A DNA stretch of 55,101 nucleotides. Origin: Paracoccaceae bacterium. GTDB lineage: Bacteria; Pseudomonadota; Alphaproteobacteria; Rhodobacterales; Rhodobacteraceae. Below, in pieces: positions 1 through 8,902 of the stretch. Location: NCBI GenBank assembly GCA_003567315.1, contig PWZT01000050.1, forward strand, positions 1 through 55,101. The letters are read 5' to 3'. Position numbers and translations under genes: made by a program. The notes under the pieces were generated by a model. That model saw only the letters and a program-made list of their open reading frames with translations, had not been told where the DNA came from and did no database searches. Numbering within the stretch: the first letter of the stretch is position 1; each line of letters opens with the position of its first letter.

Positions 1-240
1 ACAGCCAATCGTCGGATGCCCGGCGAAAGGGATCTCCGCCTTGGGATAGAAGATACGCACCTTGGCCGTGTTCTCCGGATTGTCGGGCTGCATGACGAAG
101 ATCGTCTCGGAAAGGTTGAGTTCGCGCGCCAGTGTCTGCATCTGCGCAGTGCTCAGCCCATCCGCCTGCGGCACGATCGCAAGTGGGTTGCCCAGGAACG
201 GAGTGTCAGTGAAGACGTCATAGGTGATGAGGTCAAGCAT
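1..240 (-). CDS. PhzF-family isomerase (5' part only)
   Basis: Only the first 80 codons are present; the gene runs off the left edge. The ATG at 240 opens MLDLITYDVFTDTPFLGNP, a typical PhzF-family beginning. It is followed by an LSETIFV block with Glu45, the position of the catalytic acid in this family, and by PFAGHPTIG, another family signature. Family members are diaminopimelate-epimerase-like isomerases, some in phenazine synthesis and most of unknown substrate. It lies 86 nt downstream of the 662-residue unknown protein on the same strand, so it may share its transcript with that gene and the ATP-grasp ligase. A phenazine role is not implied. Family is confident, substrate unknown. Confidence 0.85.
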   Translation of the reverse strand, partial: MLDLITYDVFTDTPFLGNPLAIVPQADGLSTAQMQTLARELNLSETIFVMQPDNPENTAKVRIFYPKAEIPFAGHPTIGC

Positions 241-326
241 CAGCAGGGCCCTGCAAAGGGAGTAGTGGCACTGGCCATCGGAGCAACACTATCTTGCGGG
301 CCTGACGCAAGCAAGCTGCGTGGGGC

Positions 327-2315
327 TCACACTGCAACGCGGTCGCGCGCCCAGCTCTGGATGGCCATGTCGCGGATCGCCTCGATCTTCTCGTCATCAA
401 CGGGCACGGCCAGCGGTGTTTTCAGCCCGTCATCATGGAAGATATAGAGCCGCGAGGCGAATTGCGCGAAGGGCAGTGACCCTTCGCCCAGCCGCTCGCC
501 ATTGCCATGAGTCGAGACAACGATGCCCAAGCCCCAATCCTGCCCGCTGTCATTATTGGGGTTGAAGAAATAGACCCGCATCTCGCCCGACTGGTCGAGC
601 GCCACGCGGACGATGGTGATGGCATGCCAGCCCACGAACACCCCGTTGCTGTCCGTGACCGCAATCCCGGCCGGTTGCGGGTGGACCACGGGCTCATTGC
701 CGTTATGCAGCGGGTGATAGGCGAGGTGGAAATCGCGCAGGAAGCGATCATAGTCATGCAGCTTGCCCGTGGCGATATCGACTGCGATGTGAAACTCGCG
801 ACCGACCCACCAGCCATGCAGTTCCGGGTTGATCCAGCGATGCGGATCTTCGGGACGGCCTGCCACGCGGCGGCCCATCTCGGCATAGATCCGGTCCAGG
901 TGCGGGACCAGCAGGACAGAAACCGGGTCGGCATCGAGCGGCGTGTTCTGCGCAAGTCCAGCGGGTAGCAGGGCCGAGTCGAGCGCATCACCTTCGAAAT
1001 ACATGATGATGCGGTCATTCGCTGTGACCTGCGCAAGCAGCCAGAACAGGTAATCAGGGTCGTTGAGTGCCCAGATCGACAGCGCGCGGGCCGACTGACA
1101 GGTGGGGTTGTTGCCCTGACCAACCCCAAGCGGCAGGCCCAGCAAGCAGATCATTCCGGCCACGAGCCGCTCATGCGGGCTCACGCCTGCGCCGAAGGCT
1201 TGCGTCAGCGCCGCCTCGCACGCAGGCGACAGGCTGGTGCCCAGAAGCCGCCAGAGCGAGGGCGCGATGGGCGGGGAATACATGATCCCGCGCTCCAGCA
1301 TCAGCGAAAGGCCAAGCACGGCCTGACCTGTGCCCGGATGCACAGCGACCTCGATCAGGCGATGCACCAGCGGTTGATAACAGCGTAGCGCATCGAGCCC
1401 GGTGCTGCTGAGCCCCAGCGCATCGGGCAACAGATGCGCGTGCCCGCCATCGAGGATAAATCGCAGAAAGGCCGCGTGGTAATCCGACACCAGCCCCGTA
1501 TCGTGCATGGCGCGCGCCATGCCCGTTGCCTCGGCCTGCAATGCGCTCGAATCCGAGGCCGCCAGCCGAGCTTGATAGGCATCAAGGCCGGGGTCCTCTC
1601 GACATAGCTCGCTGGGGCCGAACAGCGCGCTGATAAGCCGGTCCGCGCCAGTGCGCGCATCCCGCACGCCGAGCCCCGAGCCTTCGCGCCCCATCGCAAT
1701 CGCGATCTGCAGGATCATGGATTTGACGTGATCCACCTGCAATGGTCGCTGGCGCAGGATGCGCCAGACCTCATCGACAAGCTGGGTGAGGATGCCCTCG
1801 GTCCCCACGGCCTCAAGCAAGCGCTGCAGCAGGGCATCCACTATCGGCGTCATCTCGGACGCCTGCAAACGCGCTGCCTCGGTCCCTGCACCGATGATCC
1901 GGTCAAGATTGAGCGCCAGCACCTGCGTCAGGAAATGATGCGCTGTCTCGCGCAACAGCCCCGGTGCAGCGTGCTCGTTCATCAGCACAGCACGGAAGCG
2001 CAAGAGGCTCAGGCACTCCAGCACCACGGTGCGGCTGTCGGTGGATTTCAGGGTGTTCCCGACCATGCCCGGAACAAGTCCTGCGGGGGTCGCCCAATCC
2101 GTGCCCGCAAAAATGCCCGCATCGTCCAGTTGTCCCGCGCGCATTTCCAATTCGGCCAGACCGCCGGGCTGTTTCATGACGCGCTTGGCCGCGTCCAAGA
2201 CGCGGCCCTGATAGCTCAGCTTGCCGGCGGCCGAGGCCTCCGCGAGTTGCGTCAGCATCCGGTCGAAATTGCGCGTCAGCGCGGGCAGCGGGTCGTGGTC
2301 AGACGTCATCGTCAT
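327..2315 (-). CDS. Unknown 662-aa protein, possible papain-like Cys-His-Asn domain
   Basis: I do not recognise the family. The first 350 residues look alpha-helical and Ala/Leu-rich. The C-terminal third is different: GQGNNPTCQS (Gln400, Cys406), GWHAITIV (His564) and VYFFNPNND (Asn585), with many Trp and Gly. The six-residue Gln-to-Cys spacing and the Cys, His, Asn order resemble papain-type cysteine peptidases; this is inference from pattern only. No signal peptide or membrane segment is evident, so it is probably cytoplasmic. The start is uncertain: ATG at 2315 or 2309 is plausible by content, and ATG at 2417 is also open and lies one codon after the stop of the upstream ATP-grasp gene. 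That spacing suggests coupled translation. Product certain as a gene, function not. Confidence 0.7.
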   Translation of the reverse strand: MTMTSDHDPLPALTRNFDRMLTQLAEASAAGKLSYQGRVLDAAKRVMKQPGGLAELEMRAGQLDDAGIFAGTDWATPAGLVPGMVGNTLKSTDSRTVVLECLSLLRFRAVLMNEHAAPGLLRETAHHFLTQVLALNLDRIIGAGTEAARLQASEMTPIVDALLQRLLEAVGTEGILTQLVDEVWRILRQRPLQVDHVKSMILQIAIAMGREGSGLGVRDARTGADRLISALFGPSELCREDPGLDAYQARLAASDSSALQAEATGMARAMHDTGLVSDYHAAFLRFILDGGHAHLLPDALGLSSTGLDALRCYQPLVHRLIEVAVHPGTGQAVLGLSLMLERGIMYSPPIAPSLWRLLGTSLSPACEAALTQAFGAGVSPHERLVAGMICLLGLPLGVGQGNNPTCQSARALSIWALNDPDYLFWLLAQVTANDRIIMYFEGDALDSALLPAGLAQNTPLDADPVSVLLVPHLDRIYAEMGRRVAGRPEDPHRWINPELHGWWVGREFHIAVDIATGKLHDYDRFLRDFHLAYHPLHNGNEPVVHPQPAGIAVTDSNGVFVGWHAITIVRVALDQSGEMRVYFFNPNNDSGQDWGLGIVVSTHGNGERLGEGSLPFAQFASRLYIFHDDGLKTPLAVPVDDEKIEAIRDMAIQSWARDRVAV

Positions 2316-2420
2316 CTTGGTAATGTGTCCCAACAGCGTCAGCCGAGTTGTCACCAGTGACCGTTGGAATTGCAAGCGCAGGCGCGGCAGATGCGAATGC
2401 ATCTGCCGCAAAACCATGCA

Positions 2421-3647
2421 TCAGACGTAGAAATCGAGTTCTTCCTGGGCTTTCAGCAAATCCCGCAGGCGGTGCGGGTCTTCACCGAAGAAATAGACCA
2501 GCCCCCAATGCGTGCCGAACGCGGTGCGCTTGGTCACCTTGGTTTCCATCGGCGGCGCGAGTTCGTGGAATTCGAAATACGGATCGTTTTCGGTTTCCTC
2601 GGGCAGGCTCAGTTCGCTCACAACGCGACGGCGCGGATAGACCCCGAAACAGCCAGCATGACCCATCGCATCCTTGACCGGGGTGGGGAAGAACGCGTCC
2701 AACTCTTCCTGCGTGGCCTTGGGATCAAACGCCAGCACCAGCGCCTGATAGGCGTTGAATCCATAGGCGCGCTCCATCAATTCGAACGCGTTGAAGCCCG
2801 GCGGGCGATACGCCACCTCGCCGAAATACATCGTGCCGTCATTGGTGACGAAGTATTCCGGGTGGATGAAGCCGAAGTCGATGTCGAACACCTCGATCAG
2901 CTTCTCGATCTCCTTGGTGATCTTCTCGCGGTATTTCTCCAGCTCCGGCGTGGCAGGCACGAAGACCGAATAGCCTAACGTCACATATTCAGAGATGTTC
3001 AGGAACTGGATCTTACGGTCCTTGATCCAGGCTTCCACGGCGAATTCCCAGCCATCGAGGTGCGATTCCAGCAGGGCAGGAAATTCCTCATCCGCGATCG
3101 CCGCGACATCGTCGGGCGAGCGAATGACGCGGTGCCCGAGGCAGCCCGCCTTGTCGAACGCCTTGAAATGGATCGGGTCGTTTGGGTCGCCATCGAGCTT
3201 CAGCAGAGTCTGGTTCACGCGCTTGAGGAATCGGATCACGTCGGACTGGTCCATCGCTTCCTCGAAGATGCCGACGCGAATACCGCCAAGCTGCGCACGC
3301 CGCTTCATCAGCGACTTGTCGCGGAACAGCATCGACTGGCCCAGCAGGCGCGGGTTGTCCATGAGCACCGCATTCACAGCGCCCGCCCATTCCACGGTTT
3401 CCTCGAATAGCGGGATGGCCACATCGACGCCCATCTCCTTCAGGGTCGAGGCCAATTCGAAAGAGCGGTCATTCAGACGCTCGAAATCCCAGCTCAGGAA
3501 GGGAATGTCGTGCTGTTGTGCGTAGTCTTCGGCCCATTTGGGCGCGACGATCAGGTAACGCCGGTCGAATTTCTCCAGCGCGTCGATGCATCTCAAACTC
3601 CATCCAAGAATGGCGACATAGCCTTTGTTCGGGTCTTTCGAGGTCAT
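2421..3647 (-). CDS. ATP-grasp superfamily ligase
   Basis: A 408-residue protein with an N-terminal pre-ATP-grasp Rossmann-like part (VAILGWSLRCIDAL), a middle ATP-binding part, and a C-terminal grasp segment with the Mg-binding pattern GFIHPEYFV, FGEVAYRPPG and FNAFELMERAYG. The closest general types are carboxylate-amine ligases that activate a carboxylate as acyl phosphate and join it to an amine, as in peptide ligases and PurK-like enzymes; the substrates cannot be read from the sequence. The start ATG at 3647 has a good GAAGGAGA site. It is the first gene of a minus-strand group with the unknown protein and PhzF-like gene, divergent from the Lrp/AsnC regulator. A cytoplasmic enzyme. Confidence 0.85.
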   Translation of the reverse strand: MTSKDPNKGYVAILGWSLRCIDALEKFDRRYLIVAPKWAEDYAQQHDIPFLSWDFERLNDRSFELASTLKEMGVDVAIPLFEETVEWAGAVNAVLMDNPRLLGQSMLFRDKSLMKRRAQLGGIRVGIFEEAMDQSDVIRFLKRVNQTLLKLDGDPNDPIHFKAFDKAGCLGHRVIRSPDDVAAIADEEFPALLESHLDGWEFAVEAWIKDRKIQFLNISEYVTLGYSVFVPATPELEKYREKITKEIEKLIEVFDIDFGFIHPEYFVTNDGTMYFGEVAYRPPGFNAFELMERAYGFNAYQALVLAFDPKATQEELDAFFPTPVKDAMGHAGCFGVYPRRRVVSELSLPEETENDPYFEFHELAPPMETKVTKRTAFGTHWGLVYFFGEDPHRLRDLLKAQEELDFYV

Positions 3648-4083
3648 CTTGTCTCCTTCTTTTTCAGGTCTATCCGACCGTTGGGGCCAGACTTCCTGCT
3701 TGTAAATTTTTCAACACATGGCTGTGTGTGAGCGAGGTCATATAAGGTTTATTGACTCATTTTGCAAATCGACCGGGCCTCAATACTTCCAAAACCGCTA
3801 CCCCTGCGCACCCGGGAAACAACGCTCTGCCGCTGCGCCAGCCCGGGGCATGTTGGCCATATGAAGCGTTGAATGACCCCGCCCGCAGCGCAGTGGAGAT
3901 CATTTCCGTGCGCACTCATTTCGACTGCGCCTGTCTGCGACTCGTTTCTGACGCTTGATCGTCTCAATTCGTCGTAAACATGCTTTGATATGAATGCGTG
4001 TCGGCCTATCCTGATGTAATGATAACGCACTTCGTCCTGTTCGGAGCGAGACGCGTATCGGTCATTGGGCGGCGCGGAAGACC
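3648..4083. promoter_or_regulatory. Divergent intergenic region
   Basis: About 436 bases separate the divergent ATP-grasp and Lrp/AsnC genes. I see no convincing coding frame in it. It is more AT-rich than its flanks around 3655-3775 and 3955-4025, as expected for two opposing promoters. Lrp/AsnC regulators often bind their own upstream region, so an operator is likely here, but I cannot point to one. Confidence 0.4.
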
Positions 4084-4584
4084 ATGCGAGACAGAAACAG
4101 ACTGGACCCGGCCGATATTCGTATCCTGAGCGCGGTTCAGCAGCATGGGCAGTTGAGCAAGGTCAAGCTCGCGGAAATCGTGAACCTTTCTCCGACGCCA
4201 TGCTGGGCGCGGCTGGCGCGGCTGCGCGAGCTGGGCTACATCAAGGGATATCATGCCGATATCGCGCTTGACCGCGTGATCGACACGACCCGCGTCATCG
4301 TGACGATCTCGCTCAAATCGCATCGCAAAGCCGATTTCGACAGGTTCGAGGCGCATATTCAATCCGTTGACGAGATCATCAACTGCGTCGCGACCGGCGG
4401 AGGGCTCGACTACGTGATGACGGTTGTTACCGACAGCTTGCCTGCGTTTCAGGATGTCATGGAGCAGCTACTTGCCGCCGATCTGGCGATTGACCGCTAC
4501 ACGACCTACATCGCGACGCGTCTGATCAAGGCGCAGCAGCCGAATCTCTCAAAACTGACAGCAAACCGAAAACAAAGGCCCTGA
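4084..4584 (+). CDS. Lrp/AsnC-family transcriptional regulator
   Basis: 166 residues with the usual two-domain plan: an N-terminal helix-turn-helix (LDPADIRILSAVQQHG then LAEIVNLSPTPCWARLARL) and a C-terminal RAM effector-binding domain, including the VATGGGLDYVMTVV strand-turn-strand. These proteins form octamers or similar rings and respond to amino acids or related small molecules. It precedes the DmdA/GcvT-like gene on the same strand by about 160 nt and is divergent from the ATP-grasp gene. Either neighbour could be its target. The SD is GGAAG just before the ATG. Family call is secure; ligand is not known. Confidence 0.93.
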   Translation: MRDRNRLDPADIRILSAVQQHGQLSKVKLAEIVNLSPTPCWARLARLRELGYIKGYHADIALDRVIDTTRVIVTISLKSHRKADFDRFEAHIQSVDEIINCVATGGGLDYVMTVVTDSLPAFQDVMEQLLAADLAIDRYTTYIATRLIKAQQPNLSKLTANRKQRP

Positions 4585-4742
4585 GGTCCAAACGGACTGA
4601 TTGTTTCGCAAATCGAGCCTGTACGTTCCATAAACCGCCCAGAATTTGGACCGCAATTCATGCATCCTTGCCCTATATTTGTGCACAGTTGGAATCGCGA
4701 GAGCCTCTGGAGGTCCGAGGCCGCAGCCAAAGGGGGTGAGAG

Positions 4743-5915
4743 ATGGACAATTTGCAAGACTTCGGGTTCGGAACCCAGATCCGTAAATCGCCCTATTTCG
4801 ACGCGACTGTGCGTTGGGGCGTGAAGGGCTTTTCGGTCTACAACCACATGTATATCCCCCGCGATTTCGGCGATCCGGAGCAGAATTTCTGGAACCTGAT
4901 CAATGACGCGATCCTCTGCGACGTAGCGGTCGAGCGTCAGGTCGAGATCACCGGGCCCGACGCCGCGCGTTTCACCCAGATGTTGACACCGCGCGATCTG
5001 TCGAAAATGGCAGTCGGGCAGTGCAAGTATGTTCTGATCACCAATGCCGAAGGCGGCATCCTGAATGATCCGATCCTGCTGAAGCTGGGCGAAAACCATT
5101 TCTGGCTGTCCCTGTCTGACAGCGACATCCTGCTCTGGGCGCAGGGTGTTGCAGTGCATTCGGGTATGCAGGTGAATATCTGCGAGCCGGATGTATCCCC
5201 GCTGCAGTTGCAAGGGCCGAAATCGGGCGAGATCATGTGCGCGCTCTTTGGCGATGAAATCCTCGATCTGCGCTATTTCTGGTTCCGCGAGATGGAGCTT
5301 GACGGCATTCCGCTGATCGTCTCGCGCACAGGTTGGTCGAGCGAACTGGGCTACGAGATCTACCTGCGCGATTCGGCCTATGGCAATGCGCTGTGGGAGC
5401 GGATCATGGCGGTTGGCCTGCCGATGGGGCTCAAGCCCGGTCACACCTCGACCATTCGCCGGATCGAGGGCGGGATGCTGTCCTACCACGCCGATGCCGA
5501 CATCAATACCAACCCGTTCGAGCTGGGCATGGATCGGCTGGTCAATCTGGACATGGAAGCCGAGTTCATCGGGAAATTCGCGCTCAAGCGCATCCGCGAC
5601 AATGGAGTCACCCGCAAGCAGGTCGGGCTGGTCATTGACGGTGATCCATTGCCAGGTCCGAACACGACCTTCTGGTCGCTCAGCCATGATGGCGCGCCGG
5701 TTGGCAAGGTGACATCGGCGGTCTACTCCCCGCGTCTGAAGAAGAATATCGCGCTGGCGATGGTTGCGGTAGAGGCGGCCGATCTCGGCACCGAGTTGCA
5801 GGTTGTGACCCATTCCGGGCAGGTTACCGCAACAGTCGTGGAACGCCCCTTCTTCGACCCGCGCAAAAGCATCGCTGCAACCTCCGCGCCGAAGCGCATG
5901 CATGCCAACGGATGA
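4743..5915 (+). CDS. DmdA/GcvT-like aminomethyltransferase-family protein
   Basis: 390 residues of the tetrahydrofolate-dependent GcvT/DmdA fold: an N-terminal folate-binding part with VERQVEITGPDAARF, MLTPRDLSKM and GGILNDPILLK, a middle LQGPKSGEIM block, and a C-terminal barrel with VGKVTSAVYSPRLKKNIALA. The MLTPRDLSKM, LNDP and SAVYSPRxKKNIA blocks resemble dimethylsulfoniopropionate demethylase (DmdA) more than glycine-cleavage GcvT. I cannot separate true DmdA from the many related demethylases without a tree. The start ATG at 4743 has GGGGTGAG upstream. It follows the Lrp/AsnC gene. The next genes downstream act on acyl-CoAs, as DMSP products would, but lie about 400 nt away. Confidence 0.8.
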   Translation: MDNLQDFGFGTQIRKSPYFDATVRWGVKGFSVYNHMYIPRDFGDPEQNFWNLINDAILCDVAVERQVEITGPDAARFTQMLTPRDLSKMAVGQCKYVLITNAEGGILNDPILLKLGENHFWLSLSDSDILLWAQGVAVHSGMQVNICEPDVSPLQLQGPKSGEIMCALFGDEILDLRYFWFREMELDGIPLIVSRTGWSSELGYEIYLRDSAYGNALWERIMAVGLPMGLKPGHTSTIRRIEGGMLSYHADADINTNPFELGMDRLVNLDMEAEFIGKFALKRIRDNGVTRKQVGLVIDGDPLPGPNTTFWSLSHDGAPVGKVTSAVYSPRLKKNIALAMVAVEAADLGTELQVVTHSGQVTATVVERPFFDPRKSIAATSAPKRMHANG

Positions 5916-6321
5916 CCAGCGTATAACTCGGCATCTCCATGTATGACCTTGCGGTCACGCTGCAAGCGCAGCGTATCGCATAGGCGGAGTGGAGGTGCCG
6001 GAACATGCAGTTTGTCAGCACGACTGATACCGAAGCCCGATCTTTCGTTGCCGTGAAACGGGGGGTAGCGCTCAGCAGATTTGCGTTTCCAGCTTGTGAA
6101 TCGCCCGCCCAGAGTCTCGAGGCGCTCGGGGTGAGGATCCGCGAGGGCTTGGCGCCGCGCGGGGCGAGTTCAACTCATCATGTCAGGATAACGGGCCTTG
6201 CAGGCGAAGATCAAATCTGACCCGGATAGACCACCGTGCGTAACCTTATTGCTTCATTCAACATATGCTGGCAGGTTCTGTAGCGAAGAGTATCAATCGA
6301 ACTAGCAGGAGCGACGCGCCC
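5916..6321. other. Intergenic region, no gene seen
   Basis: Roughly 400 bases between the DmdA/GcvT-like gene and the enoyl-CoA hydratase gene. The only open frames are short and lack a ribosome site or recognisable product. It probably holds the terminator of the upstream gene and the promoter of the downstream pair, but I see no clear hairpin with a T run. Confidence 0.4.
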
Positions 6322-7125
6322 ATGACGTCCCAATCCGAAATCTTGCTGCGTGACCTCTCAGATGACGGCATTCTGCGTCTGACCATGAATGATGTCGCAC
6401 GCCGCAACGCTTTGTCAGAGGCGATGATGTCGGAGCTTGGCAGCGCCATTGCCGCGGCGGGCGAGGACGCATCCGTGCGTGTGATCATTCTGGCCGCCAA
6501 TGGCCCGGCCTTCTGCGCGGGCCATGACCTCAAGGAACTGACCGCCGGGCGCAACGCGCCCGATCGAGGGCGGTCCTATTTCACCAAGATCATGGCGCAA
6601 TGCTCGGGTGTAATGCAGGGCATCGTGAACTGCCCCAAGCCAGTGATCGCCGAAGTGACCGGCATCGCGACGGCTGCGGGCTGTCAGTTGGTGGCAAGCT
6701 GTGATCTTGCGATTGCCGCCGACAGCGCGAAATTCAGCACGCCTGGCGTACATATCGGGCTTTTCTGCTCGACCCCAATGGTGGCGCTGTCGCGCAACAC
6801 GACCAACAAGCACGCCATGGAAATGCTGCTCACAGGCGATATGACACCCGCTGCGCGCGCGGCCGAGATCGGCCTTGTGAATTACGCCGTGTCGGAAAAT
6901 GAGTTGCCCGCAGCAACCATGGAGATGGCGCGCAAGATCGCGTCGAAATCCAGCATGACGCTCGCCACAGGCAAGAAGGCATTCTACCAGCAGCGCGAGA
7001 TGGCACTCGCCGATGCCTATGACTACGCGAGCCAAGTCATGGTCGACAACATGCTAGCCCATGACGCCGAAGAGGGCATCGGGGCCTTCATCGAAAAGCG
7101 CAAACCAAGCTGGCAGGACCGATAG
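6322..7125 (+). CDS. Enoyl-CoA hydratase/isomerase family protein
   Basis: 267 residues of the crotonase fold. FCAGHDLKEL forms the CoA-binding/oxyanion part and GIATAAGCQLVASCDLAIA the second oxyanion loop, followed by FSTPGVHIGLFCSTP and a C-terminal AHDAEEGIGAFIEKR helix. The sequence most resembles the ECHDC3-like subgroup, whose exact reaction is poorly defined; GCQL replaces the more usual GGGxEL. The ATG at 6322 is preferred over an earlier in-frame ATG because CAGGAG lies just upstream. It ends 2 nt before the acyl-CoA ligase start, so the two are almost certainly co-translated and act on the same acyl-CoA. Confidence 0.88.
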   Translation: MTSQSEILLRDLSDDGILRLTMNDVARRNALSEAMMSELGSAIAAAGEDASVRVIILAANGPAFCAGHDLKELTAGRNAPDRGRSYFTKIMAQCSGVMQGIVNCPKPVIAEVTGIATAAGCQLVASCDLAIAADSAKFSTPGVHIGLFCSTPMVALSRNTTNKHAMEMLLTGDMTPAARAAEIGLVNYAVSENELPAATMEMARKIASKSSMTLATGKKAFYQQREMALADAYDYASQVMVDNMLAHDAEEGIGAFIEKRKPSWQDR

Positions 7126-7127
7126 TC

Positions 7128-8762
7128 ATGACTGGCAATCCCTATAATGAGGGCCTTGACCGGTGCCCGGCCAATCACCAACCGCTCACGCCGCTGGGTT
7201 TTCTGGAGCGCGCGGCGAGCGTTTTTCCGGATCACACGGCCATAGTGCATGGGGCTTTGCGCCGCAGCTATGCCGAGTTCTATACCCGCGCGCGGCAGCT
7301 GGCCTCTGCGCTCGCAGGGCGCGGGATCGGGCGTGGGGACACTGTCTCGGTCATGCTGTCCAACACTCCGCCAATGCTGGAGGCCCATTATGGCGTGCCG
7401 ATGTGCGGCGCGGTGCTGCATTCGATCAACACGCGGCTCGATGCCGCGATCATTGCCTTCCAGCTCGATCACGCGATGGCCAGCATTGTGATCGTGGACC
7501 GTGAATTCGCTACCCTGATGACCGACGCGCTCGCGATGGCCAAGGCCAGCCCGCACGTCATTGTCTATGACGACCCGGAATATGACGGCCCCGGCAGTAT
7601 GGACGGGGCCGAGGAGTACGAGGCCTTCCTCGCTGCGGGCGATCCCGGTTACAAGTGGCTCATGCCCGAGGATGAATGGGACGCGATCTCGATCAACTAC
7701 ACATCGGGCACCACGGGGGATCCGAAAGGCGTGGTGTCGCATCACCGGGGCGCATATCTGCTCGCGCAGGGCAATGCGCTGACCACATCGATGGGCAAGC
7801 ACAGCGTCTATCTCTGGACGCTGCCGATGTTTCACTGCAATGGGTGGTGCTTCCCATGGACGCTCTCGGCTATCATCGGCACGCATGTCTGCCTGCGGCA
7901 GGTGCGCTCGGAGCCGATCTGGCGCTTGCTGGCCGATGAGGGGGTGACGCATCTATGCGGCGCGCCGATTGTCATGTCGCTGATCCAGAGCGCGCCGAAC
8001 AATGAAAAGCGCCCGCTCGACCGCCGCGTGCAGTTCTTCACCGCTGCGGCCCCGCCACCCGAAAGCCTGCTCGCGAGCATGGATGCCGCCGGATTCGATG
8101 TCACGCATCTGTACGGGCTGACCGAAACCTACGGGCCTGCCGTGGTCAATGAATGGCACCGCGACTGGTCCGATCTGCCCAGCGCAGAGCAGGCGCGGCT
8201 GAAGGCGCGGCAGGGAGTGCGTTACCTGCCGCTGGAGCAACTCGACGTGCTTGACCCCGAGACCATGCAGCCCGTGCCACGCGACGGGCAGACCATGGGC
8301 GAGGTGATGTTTCGCGGCAATGTCGTGATGAAGGGCTATTTCCGCAATGCAGACGCCACGCAGAAGGCGCTTGCAGATGGCTGGTTCCATTCCGGTGATC
8401 TGGGTGTGGTCTATCCCGATGGCTATATCCAGCTCAAGGACCGCTCCAAGGATGTCATCATATCCGGCGGCGAGAATATTTCCTCCATCGAGGTCGAGGA
8501 AGCGCTTTACCGCCATGCCGCCGTCGCAGTTGCGGCGGTGGTCGCGATGCCGCATGAGAAATGGGGCGAGACTCCATGTGCCTTTGTCGAACTGAATGCG
8601 GGCCATGAGGTCGATGAAGACATTTTGCGCAGCTGGTGCCGCGATCATCTCGCCCCCTACAAGGTGCCGCGCAAGATCGTGTTCGACACGATCCCCCGCA
8701 CCTCGACCGGGAAGATCCAGAAATTCGTCCTCCGGCAACGCGCTGAAAAGCTCAGCACCTGA
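7128..8762 (+). CDS. Acyl-CoA synthetase (AMP-forming)
   Basis: 544 residues of the ANL adenylating family. Visible motifs are the P-loop-like INYTSGTTGDPKGV, the A5-type YGLTETYGP, the hinge region KDRSKDVIISGGENI, and a C-terminal PRTSTGKIQK with the catalytic lysine. The reaction is carboxylate plus ATP plus CoA to acyl-CoA, AMP and PPi. The N-terminus NPYNEGLDRCPANHQPLTP is typical of the short/medium-chain group. Its preferred acid is unknown; in roseobacters some relatives activate methylthiopropionate, but this one does not look like the classical DmdB. The gene is coupled to the hydratase upstream. Confidence 0.9.
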   Translation: MTGNPYNEGLDRCPANHQPLTPLGFLERAASVFPDHTAIVHGALRRSYAEFYTRARQLASALAGRGIGRGDTVSVMLSNTPPMLEAHYGVPMCGAVLHSINTRLDAAIIAFQLDHAMASIVIVDREFATLMTDALAMAKASPHVIVYDDPEYDGPGSMDGAEEYEAFLAAGDPGYKWLMPEDEWDAISINYTSGTTGDPKGVVSHHRGAYLLAQGNALTTSMGKHSVYLWTLPMFHCNGWCFPWTLSAIIGTHVCLRQVRSEPIWRLLADEGVTHLCGAPIVMSLIQSAPNNEKRPLDRRVQFFTAAAPPPESLLASMDAAGFDVTHLYGLTETYGPAVVNEWHRDWSDLPSAEQARLKARQGVRYLPLEQLDVLDPETMQPVPRDGQTMGEVMFRGNVVMKGYFRNADATQKALADGWFHSGDLGVVYPDGYIQLKDRSKDVIISGGENISSIEVEEALYRHAAVAVAAVVAMPHEKWGETPCAFVELNAGHEVDEDILRSWCRDHLAPYKVPRKIVFDTIPRTSTGKIQKFVLRQRAEKLST

Positions 8763-8902
8763 GCCACAGGCGCCGGGCCATTCCCTCGTTGTCGGCGCGC
8801 AAAGCGCCCGTTGCTGCGGGATATCTGCAGGCCGGCAGTGCTTGTGCATCCGGGCAGAATCGGGCGATGTGAAGCAACCGACCCCTCACGCAGGAATCGC
8901 CT

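Noticed and set aside
3752-3958. Short plus-strand frame in the ATP-grasp/Lrp gap
   Set aside because: No ribosome site or family resemblance; composition is that of intergenic DNA.
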